From: Verrucomicrobia bacterium UBA1263
GTDB taxonomy: Bacteria; Verrucomicrobiota; Verrucomicrobiia; Limisphaerales; UBA1412
NCBI GenBank assembly: GCA_002308515.1
Contig: DBVN01000036.1
Span: 1 to 12,450, forward strand
DNA: 12,450 nt
Direction of reading: 5' to 3'
Both the position numbers and the translations under genes were made by a program. The notes under the pieces are model-generated. The model was not told the origin of the DNA and made no database searches. It worked only from the letters and a program-made list of their open reading frames with translations. Position 1 is the stretch's first letter. Each line of letters opens with the position of its first letter. Shown here one piece after another: positions 5,834 to 12,450 of this stretch.

Positions 5834-8800
5834 ATGACTAAGAGATTTAAAATAAAAGGACTAGGATTATTAGCGATCCTGTTTTTGCTGGTTCCCCTAA
5901 GTCTTTACGGCAGAACCAATGTTGAAAAGGTGATGCGCGAGTTTCAGGCTCGGTATTACTATGTATGTACTAATTTTTATATCTGGCCGGACTGTTATGG
6001 AGGGCCTGCACCGTCCTATCCCAAAGATGGTTTCTATGGGGATATTGAGGAGGATCCCGAATTAGGAGTCCGGTTGGTCAATTCATTAAAAACTGCCTTT
6101 GAAGATGGTTTATATACGGACTTTTATAAATCATCTTTTGAAGGGAAAACAGATGATGATTTTACTTATAATATGTTTTACGAATGGGGAGATTTTCAAT
6201 TTCCAACCGTAACGTCATCTAATTATATGTCTGTTTTAAAGCAGATAGAAGACTCTATCTATTTGCTTGAATATCCGCGAAATGGTTTAGACATTGTTTT
6301 TGAAACATCAATAGATTCTACCAGTGAATTCTTACCTCTTAATTGTGAAGGGAAAATAGGTGATGGATCTAATACGAATCAGCCAAGCGTAAGATGTTTT
6401 TGTTCAGGATCCGGAGGAATAGCACTTTACGATTTTTCCACCAATATCTGGCATACTCCTCCAAATCCCCATGAAGGAGTAGGGATAGGCATGACGAATA
6501 CTATAAATCACTTAAAAGTTTCAGAGGGAGAGTTTTTCTGTTATGCGACATGTGGGGCAGGCAGAGGAAAACTTTATGGAGATTTCACTTCGCGATCAGA
6601 AGAGGATCAGATGGAAATCTATCTCATATCTTATCCTTTGCAGGATGGTTTTATGAATTTGCCTTCATATCTCCACTCTGATCAGAAATATCACCTCTTA
6701 GAGAAAACGAATGGTGGTAGCATCTATTTTAGCCGTTACTTTGGAACCGAAACTCCTACCGATTTTCCAACACCAGGAACGGGTGAATACTATTCTTTAA
6801 CAAATGGCTGGTATATAGGAACACAGGTACAGACCAAACCCAGATGGAACACCCGGCCTGATGAAACGGACTGCTGTACCTGCGGCAGTTTTGGTTCCTT
6901 CAATGCCGGGTCAACTACTCAGGGACAGCTGAGTTTTGGCTTCAATCTGGGCGAAACCACAGGCGGCAAACGGGCCGGGATCCTGTTGTGTCAGGAATCG
7001 CTTCCCAGTGCTAAACTTTTCCAGTTATCCAGTCTGAGATATTACGGAGATGGAGCTACAGCAAGTGCTTATCTTTCTCGTTCTCCTTGGCAAAGAACAT
7101 TCTCACAAGGAAAGGTTGTCGTCACAAATACCTCTTCAACCCAATACTCCGTTAAGTTTTACCTGCTGGACAACACACCACTCAAGACCATCACGGTCGG
7201 CAAATATAATAACAACGACAACCAGCTCCAGATCGTTGAGACGACCGGAAATTCTTCCCGGACAAAGCTGTTCACCTACAATGCCAGCGAGAAAAACTGG
7301 ACGATGGAAGCCGATGGAACCGATGTCCGGCATGTCAGCTCGTCTGTCTGGAACGGAACGAACCGGGTGGATACGTTTAAGTCATTGAACGGAACCAACC
7401 TGATTTCTCAGACCACAGAAGTCCGGGCCTTATTCCCCTGGGGAAAGGAGCTGGTCAGCCGAACCAGAGGAACCGGAACGAATGCTTTGACGGAGACCTG
7501 GACCTATTATTCCACAACGAATCTCCTGAATACCAACAACTACGGCAGACTGGCCACCTACATGGATGAAAACGGCTATTGGGAACGGTATGAATACGGC
7601 ACTAACGGTCTGATCTCCAAGAAGGTCACCCAGATGCTCAACCTGGCTATTACCTCAGCGGACACAGTCAATAATGTAACGACTTACACCTACACAGCCA
7701 ACGGAACGAATCCGCCCACACGGCTGGAAGTAATAAAATGCCGAAACTATGAAGTCGGACGAAATTACACGGTTTGGAATGGAAACATCCGCAAAGATAT
7801 TGTCTGCCAGACCGCAGGAGCGGATCTGACCGCGACCAATAATCTGCTCACCCAGACAACATACATACCGGGTGAATATCCTCTGAAGGTCTCCTCCGTA
7901 CTGCATCCGGATGGGACACAGGAGCTTTACAGCTATGTAACGAATGGCATCGTGACCGAAACAGTGCAGTACGCGGATATAAAGACCGAAACCATCAAGA
8001 ACGAACTGGGTCAGGTACTGTCCTCCTCTACAATGAGCCTGAACGGGGATATCCTGCTTTCTGCGCAGACGAATGTGCTGGATTCACTGGGACGTGTGAT
8101 CAAGACAACTTATCTGGACGGCACAGAGACCAGCCGGAGCAATGTCTTCTGCGGTGTGAAGTGGGAGAAGGATAAAGAAGGAGTTGTCACCCATTATGAC
8201 TATGACCAGCTGAGACGGTTGGTCAAGACGACACGCAACGGAGTCTGCACCAGTAATGTCCTGGACGCGGACGGCAACATTCTGCTCAGTCTCCGGTTCC
8301 CGACCAATAACTACGCGGCACGGCTGACCAATTTCACAGCCTTTTATGACACAGCCGGACGAAAGATTCTGGAAGGCAACGGAATGGGAAAATATACCCG
8401 GTTCAATTACACGACCAATGCCACTTACCGCATCGAAGAGACTATAGAAGGATACGGAACCAGTTCAGCCATTACGAACGCGGTTTGGTATTTCAAGGAT
8501 GGAAGACCATTCCGGTATTTTAAGAACGGAGATCAGTATCAATTCTACAACTATACTTCAACTTCAGAAGGATTAGTGACCTATAACTATCTCTACAGCG
8601 GCAACGCGACAGAATCGACCGGCACATACACTGATATGGCCGGACGGGATTACAAGACTGTTTATTCATCAACAAGCATTTATGATGAAGAAACTTATAA
8701 TGAGAAAGGTCAGAAGATCCGTTCACGGGATGCGGATGGAGTCGTTACGCTCTATCAGTATAATGCCCTGGGAGAGCTGGAATACACAGCGGTGGATGTG

Positions 8801-11752
8801 AACACGAACGGTGTGATTGATTTCAACGGCACCGATCGGATCACGCGGAATGTAAGGAGCTATCTGGCCGGAGGCAAGACACGCCGGGAAACTTATGTCT
8901 GGGGCACGAACAATGTCAACAGCTCGACAAAGATCGCAACCGTGGACAGTGACAGCCTGAGCCAGCAGACGATCATCTGGAACGGCAGTTCGTCCATCAC
9001 GAACCGGACAGAAACGGAGTACCAGCCGTCAGCGGGCATCAGCAAACGGGTGACGGTGACCAAAGCCGATGGGACTAAGAGCATCAGCGAATATGAAAAC
9101 GGTCTGCTGACCCAGATGATCGAAAAGGATGCCAATGGAGGTATCGTAACGCAAACCAGCTATGGCTATGACAGTTACGGACGGCAGAACACGATAACAG
9201 ATCTGCGGAATGGAACGACAACGGTCACTTATGACGCTGCAGACCGGGTTGTGACAACCACTAACCCGCTTTCACTGGTTACGACTAATCATTATGACAT
9301 TCTGGGCCGGGTCTGGAAGGTGGACTATCCGGACGGGGGCAGCCTGACCAATGTCTATGACACAAAGGGAAATCTGGCTCTGAGTTATGGTTCGCGTCAG
9401 TTTCCGGTGGGATACGGTTATGACCGGCTGGGCAGAGTAACCAGCATGACCAACTGGACGGAGTATCCCGGCAGCGGTGCGCGGGTGACACAGTGGCAGT
9501 TCTCCAACCGTGGATTTTTAACAAACAAAGTTTACGCGGATCAAAGCCGTATAGCATACACCTACACTGCGGGAGGAAAACTGGCCAGCAAGATAGGACG
9601 CCAGATCACAAGCAGTTATGGAGACTGGGTGGAGGTATCCTACAGCTACAACACCGCAGGAGACTTAATATCTGTTCGGAATTCTTTGTGGTCGACACCG
9701 GGAATCACAAATACCTATAACCGGCTGGGACTTCTGACCGGAATCACACAGGGAACAAACACAACGACACGCAGTTATGATCATGCGGGACAGTTGCTCA
9801 GTGAAACCTATACAGGAGGAACACTGAATGGGTTCTCTGTAAATTACAGCTATGACAGCCTGATGAGACTGAGCCAGCTGCGTGTGCCGGGTGTGTTGAC
9901 TAATACTTACAGCTATGACACAGCCGGGAGAGTGGCGGCCTTAGCCAATGGCAATTATTCGGCTAATTACAGCTACACGACCAACTCGCCTCTGGTCAGT
10001 CAAATCTTGTTTAAGCAGGGTTCGGCCACACGGTTGACGACATCTATGGGCTATGACCAGCTGAACCGGATGACCAATATTCTTTCAACACCTTCGGGAG
10101 CTGGTCAAACACCGTGGAGTTATACAGCAGCCTATAATCAAGTCAACCAACGGACACGGACAACATTAGAGGATGGTTCCTACTGGAATTACACTTATGA
10201 TGATTTGGGGCAGTTGGACAGCGGTGGCAAACACACCTCTGCCGGGGCACAGATCAGCGGCAGGCAATTCACTTATGACCAGGATGAAATAGGCAATCGT
10301 ATTACTGTCAATAGTTCTACGAATTATACCGCCAATAATGTAAATCAGTACACGGCGATAAACTCACAGAATCTGACTTATGATGGTGATGGAAACCTGT
10401 TGACAGATGGCGTGTGGACATATACCTGGGATGGAGAGAACAGGCTGACACGGATGGTCTCAACGAATCTGACAAAGACACTCGCCTTTACTTACGATTA
10501 CCAGGGCAGAAGGATTGAGAAGAAAGTCTGGAACAATACGACTGGAACAGGGACACCAACTACTTACCTGAAATATATCTATGACGGTTGGAACCTGATA
10601 GCGGAGCTGAACGCTAAAAGCAGTAACGCGGTGGTCAGGACTTACAGCTGGGGGCCGGAAACGCAGGGAGTACCCGGAACGCTGAGGATGATTTCCGACA
10701 GCAATGGCGTTTACTTCCCGGCGTATGATCCGAACGGCAATGTGATGGGCTTGGTCAAAGCTACGGACGGAACAGTCTGTGCGCAGTATGAGTATCTGCC
10801 TTATGGCGAGCTGGTCACAGCGACCGGTACAATGGCTGGTTCAAATCCCATCCGTTTTTCCACAAAATACAGAGACAACGAAACCGGTCTGTACTACTAC
10901 GGTTATCGCTACTACTTACCCGACATGGGCCGCTGGCTCTCCCGGGATCTATCTGGTGAAAGTGGTGGATTCAATCTATATAGCTATGGTCCCAATGATC
11001 CTAATTCAGGGTTTGATACACTAGGAAATTTCTGGGAGTATTTTTGGCCATGGACCGATGTAGACTATCAACCTCCTTTAGTGATTGCCCCTGATGTAAT
11101 TTTGGTGGAAGAAGGAATTGATTATGGTTTTCAAGAAGAAATTGATAGTCAGATAAATAACTTACTTGCAAGAGGATCTAGTATTAGAGGTTTTTGTAAA
11201 ACAGTATCTAATACAGGGGAAACAATTGCCAGTTTTTCTCCACAGGCAGTTTTCTCAGAGATTGTTTTTGGTGAAGATTTAACAGGAGAAAGAGTTGGAA
11301 TTGGAACTCGTATTATTGATATAGGAACACTTCCTCTTAATTTTCAACGAAATGGTTTTAGAATTATAAAAGTTGTAGGGAAAAAAGCTACAATTCAATG
11401 TGGTGAAATAACCACTTGTGTCTATTTACAAGCTTTACATATACAGCGACACCATCTTATTCCTAAAAAGAGATTTAAAGAACATAGATTAATTAAAATG
11501 GCTGGAATAGACATAGTAAAAGATCAAAATAACTTAATAGATATAATTAATCATCAGGGAAGACATATCAAAAGTTATGAAGAAAAGGTAGATGAATTGC
11601 TTAATAATGCTTTAATAGATGTAATGAATAAGAAAATAACAGCAAAGGATGCCTATTTGCGGGTTTGTAATGAAATTCGTGAGGGAATTACAGACGGAAG
11701 TATTCCACTTTATCACAAAAAGCATGTTTATCCCATAGATCTAGAAAAGTAA
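5834..11752 (+). CDS. Exported RHS/YD-repeat polymorphic toxin with AHH-type nuclease tip
   Basis: This 1972-residue protein has a signal peptide at 1-26 (MTKRFKIKG, then a hydrophobic run ending SLYG). An AT-rich module of no recognised family covers about 27-335. A cysteine cluster DCCTCGSF follows, then a beta-rich lead-in (about 345-550), and YD repeats from about 555 to 1578 of the form YxYDxxGRLxxxT. The RHS core at about 1579-1731 includes YIYDGWNLIAEL, YRDNETGLYYYGYRYYLPDMGRW and NLYSYGPNDP. The last 241 residues form a separate tip with RHHLIP (1872-1877), AGID, NN (1899-1900), H1907, GRH (1909-1911) and Y1915, the pattern of AHH/HNH-superfamily nucleases with Arg in place of the usual small residue before HH. 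RHS shells encapsulate the tip and release it after cleavage at the core/tip junction; here the usual DPxG reads DTLG. The ATG at 5834 gives a clean signal peptide; in-frame TTG 5771 and ATG 5783 lie within the promoter. It presumably acts on rival cells' nucleic acid. Confidence 0.88.
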   Translation: MTKRFKIKGLGLLAILFLLVPLSLYGRTNVEKVMREFQARYYYVCTNFYIWPDCYGGPAPSYPKDGFYGDIEEDPELGVRLVNSLKTAFEDGLYTDFYKSSFEGKTDDDFTYNMFYEWGDFQFPTVTSSNYMSVLKQIEDSIYLLEYPRNGLDIVFETSIDSTSEFLPLNCEGKIGDGSNTNQPSVRCFCSGSGGIALYDFSTNIWHTPPNPHEGVGIGMTNTINHLKVSEGEFFCYATCGAGRGKLYGDFTSRSEEDQMEIYLISYPLQDGFMNLPSYLHSDQKYHLLEKTNGGSIYFSRYFGTETPTDFPTPGTGEYYSLTNGWYIGTQVQTKPRWNTRPDETDCCTCGSFGSFNAGSTTQGQLSFGFNLGETTGGKRAGILLCQESLPSAKLFQLSSLRYYGDGATASAYLSRSPWQRTFSQGKVVVTNTSSTQYSVKFYLLDNTPLKTITVGKYNNNDNQLQIVETTGNSSRTKLFTYNASEKNWTMEADGTDVRHVSSSVWNGTNRVDTFKSLNGTNLISQTTEVRALFPWGKELVSRTRGTGTNALTETWTYYSTTNLLNTNNYGRLATYMDENGYWERYEYGTNGLISKKVTQMLNLAITSADTVNNVTTYTYTANGTNPPTRLEVIKCRNYEVGRNYTVWNGNIRKDIVCQTAGADLTATNNLLTQTTYIPGEYPLKVSSVLHPDGTQELYSYVTNGIVTETVQYADIKTETIKNELGQVLSSSTMSLNGDILLSAQTNVLDSLGRVIKTTYLDGTETSRSNVFCGVKWEKDKEGVVTHYDYDQLRRLVKTTRNGVCTSNVLDADGNILLSLRFPTNNYAARLTNFTAFYDTAGRKILEGNGMGKYTRFNYTTNATYRIEETIEGYGTSSAITNAVWYFKDGRPFRYFKNGDQYQFYNYTSTSEGLVTYNYLYSGNATESTGTYTDMAGRDYKTVYSSTSIYDEETYNEKGQKIRSRDADGVVTLYQYNALGELEYTAVDVNTNGVIDFNGTDRITRNVRSYLAGGKTRRETYVWGTNNVNSSTKIATVDSDSLSQQTIIWNGSSSITNRTETEYQPSAGISKRVTVTKADGTKSISEYENGLLTQMIEKDANGGIVTQTSYGYDSYGRQNTITDLRNGTTTVTYDAADRVVTTTNPLSLVTTNHYDILGRVWKVDYPDGGSLTNVYDTKGNLALSYGSRQFPVGYGYDRLGRVTSMTNWTEYPGSGARVTQWQFSNRGFLTNKVYADQSRIAYTYTAGGKLASKIGRQITSSYGDWVEVSYSYNTAGDLISVRNSLWSTPGITNTYNRLGLLTGITQGTNTTTRSYDHAGQLLSETYTGGTLNGFSVNYSYDSLMRLSQLRVPGVLTNTYSYDTAGRVAALANGNYSANYSYTTNSPLVSQILFKQGSATRLTTSMGYDQLNRMTNILSTPSGAGQTPWSYTAAYNQVNQRTRTTLEDGSYWNYTYDDLGQLDSGGKHTSAGAQISGRQFTYDQDEIGNRITVNSSTNYTANNVNQYTAINSQNLTYDGDGNLLTDGVWTYTWDGENRLTRMVSTNLTKTLAFTYDYQGRRIEKKVWNNTTGTGTPTTYLKYIYDGWNLIAELNAKSSNAVVRTYSWGPETQGVPGTLRMISDSNGVYFPAYDPNGNVMGLVKATDGTVCAQYEYLPYGELVTATGTMAGSNPIRFSTKYRDNETGLYYYGYRYYLPDMGRWLSRDLSGESGGFNLYSYGPNDPNSGFDTLGNFWEYFWPWTDVDYQPPLVIAPDVILVEEGIDYGFQEEIDSQINNLLARGSSIRGFCKTVSNTGETIASFSPQAVFSEIVFGEDLTGERVGIGTRIIDIGTLPLNFQRNGFRIIKVVGKKATIQCGEITTCVYLQALHIQRHHLIPKKRFKEHRLIKMAGIDIVKDQNNLIDIINHQGRHIKSYEEKVDELLNNALIDVMNKKITAKDAYLRVCNEIREGITDGSIPLYHKKHVYPIDLEK
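11027..11752 (+). other. Exchangeable AHH/HNH nuclease tip of the RHS protein
   Basis: This marks the C-terminal toxin portion inside the RHS gene, after the core ends at ...DTLG. Base composition drops sharply: the sixty bases from 11521 have 14 G+C, while sixty bases of the shell from 9301 have 37. Such a break at the core/tip junction is the usual mark of tip replacement by recombination. The first half of the tip (about 1732-1865) has no recognised motif. The second half carries the HH...N...H...H pattern of the AHH nuclease family, probably metal-dependent DNA or RNA cleavage. Confidence 0.75.
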
Positions 11753-11754
11753 AA

Positions 11755-12339
11755 ATGAAAAGGAAGTTTTATACATTATATGATGATATGGTTGCTACAA
11801 CCAGAGGAACAGCTGCATTTGTAGATCATTCAGTGTTACCTGATGACTTTTTTACAATTCATCTTCATCAAGGAATAAAGATAGATCATTTTCCGACTGA
11901 ATGTAAATTAATGATAGAAACGGAACCTCTTAAAAAGATGGATTTTGATGTTGCAGTAAATGGAATGTCATGGATAATTATTTCCAAGCGTTTAGCAGAA
12001 ACATTGAAAAAGGTTCTTTATCCTAATGATGTGGAACTGTTACCTATACCGCTTTATGATCAAAAAGGGGAGAAGGTGATAAGAGATGATTTTTATGTGA
12101 TCAATGCGTTAAAGACATTTGGTAGAAGTATTATATCCAACAAGTCTGTTGCGCTAAAAAGTGGTTTCATATTGAATACTATTTTAATTGAGAAGAACAT
12201 ACCAAAAAACATTCATATATTCCGAATAAAAGCTGAACAATGTGCTAATAAACTTGTTGTTGATAATGTTGTTAGAAAAGCATTATGCAGTCAACCACAT
12301 GACGGTCTTAGTTTTATACCCATAGAAGCAGAATATTGA
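11755..12339 (+). CDS. Immunity protein of Imm11/DUF1629 type
   Basis: This 194-residue protein has no signal peptide or membrane segment, so it should stay in the cytoplasm and protect the producer from the neighbouring nuclease tip. It starts two bases after the toxin stop codon (TAA, AA, ATG) with no clear ribosome binding site beyond an A/G-rich stretch, which suggests translational coupling. The C-terminal half matches my recollection of the Imm11/DUF1629 pattern: YVINALKTF (114-122), a small residue stretch with NKSVA, then HIFRIK (154-159), LVVDNVVRKAL (167-177) and a final GLSFIPIE. Length is also typical for that family. It shares the low G+C of the toxin tip (20 G+C in the sixty bases from 12001), as expected if the pair moved together. 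The position after the toxin is strong evidence for immunity; the family name is less sure. Confidence 0.72.
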   Translation: MKRKFYTLYDDMVATTRGTAAFVDHSVLPDDFFTIHLHQGIKIDHFPTECKLMIETEPLKKMDFDVAVNGMSWIIISKRLAETLKKVLYPNDVELLPIPLYDQKGEKVIRDDFYVINALKTFGRSIISNKSVALKSGFILNTILIEKNIPKNIHIFRIKAEQCANKLVVDNVVRKALCSQPHDGLSFIPIEAEY

Positions 12340-12445
12340 TTTAGTAATCACAAATGGTATCTATCGTGCAGGGAACAAATACAACACACGTGGTTATAAC
12401 TCGTCTGGGCAGTTCTCAGCGAGTGTGATCCCGGCAGCGCGTTGA
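12326..12445 (+). pseudogene. Possible orphan fragment of a displaced RHS tip
   Basis: An open frame without a start codon overlaps the end of the immunity gene in another frame and reads DLVITNGIYRAG, then a stretch rich in Tyr, Asn, Gly and Ser ending SVIPAAR at a TGA (12443-12445). G+C rises from about one third in the immunity gene to 29 of 60 in the bases from 12361 and 17 of the last 30, back to the level of the RHS shell. A stump of an older C-terminal tip left behind by recombination would look like this, but the fragment is short and the family unknown. Confidence 0.28.
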
Positions 12446-12450
12446 ATGTT

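Noticed and set aside
5834..11752. Considered a teneurin/insecticidal TcC-type or type VI-delivered RHS effector
   Set aside because: There is no PAAR or VgrG segment and no TcB partner; the Sec-type signal peptide points to export by another route.
1..12450. Looked for CRISPR arrays, tRNA or rRNA genes, insertion sequences and a diversity-generating retroelement
   Set aside because: No regularly spaced repeats, no tRNA cloverleaf, no transposase or reverse transcriptase motifs were found; the repetition in 7500-10700 is protein-level YD repeats.

Overview
The window looks like chromosomal DNA of a PVC-superphylum bacterium, most likely Lentisphaerae, Kiritimatiellae or Verrucomicrobia. This rests on three things seen here: a very long YD-repeat (RHS) protein with the tyrosine-, threonine- and asparagine-rich repeat style common in those groups, a secreted protein joining BspA-type leucine-rich repeats to a formylglycine-generating-enzyme-like (SUMF1) domain, and intergenic short hairpin repeats of a kind I associate with those genomes. 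The phylum call is inference; no rRNA or marker gene is present.

Layout from left to right. Positions 1-412 carry no convincing intact gene. They hold three small hairpins in tandem, a possible relic reading frame, an 18-bp inverted repeat and two perfect TGTGA-N6-TCACA sites placed 32 bp apart. Next come an AAA ATPase with a C-terminal DUF4143 domain (413-1741) and a secreted LRR/SUMF1 protein (1868-3778) with its own sigma-70-type promoter and a strong terminator. A small RelB/DinJ-type antitoxin gene (3936-4217) follows, with a consensus promoter but no toxin gene beside it. On the minus strand is a secreted or lipid-anchored TIM-barrel glycoside-hydrolase-like protein (4367-5674) with its own promoter and terminator.

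The right half is a polymorphic toxin locus. A 1972-residue exported RHS protein (5834-11752) ends in an AHH/HNH-type nuclease tip. Two bases later an immunity gene of the Imm11/DUF1629 type (11755-12339) begins. Base composition is mosaic: AT-rich N-terminal third, GC-rich YD-repeat shell, AT-rich tip and immunity gene, then a return to higher GC at about 12340-12360, where an orphan reading frame may be the stump of an older, displaced tip.

The genes do not form one operon. The RHS toxin and immunity gene clearly work together. The ATPase, LRR/SUMF1, RelB and hydrolase genes each look like independent accessory units. The most novel-looking parts are the unassigned AT-rich N-terminal module of the RHS protein, its altered RHS-core/tip junction, the paired CRP-like sites and the orphan fragment after the immunity gene.
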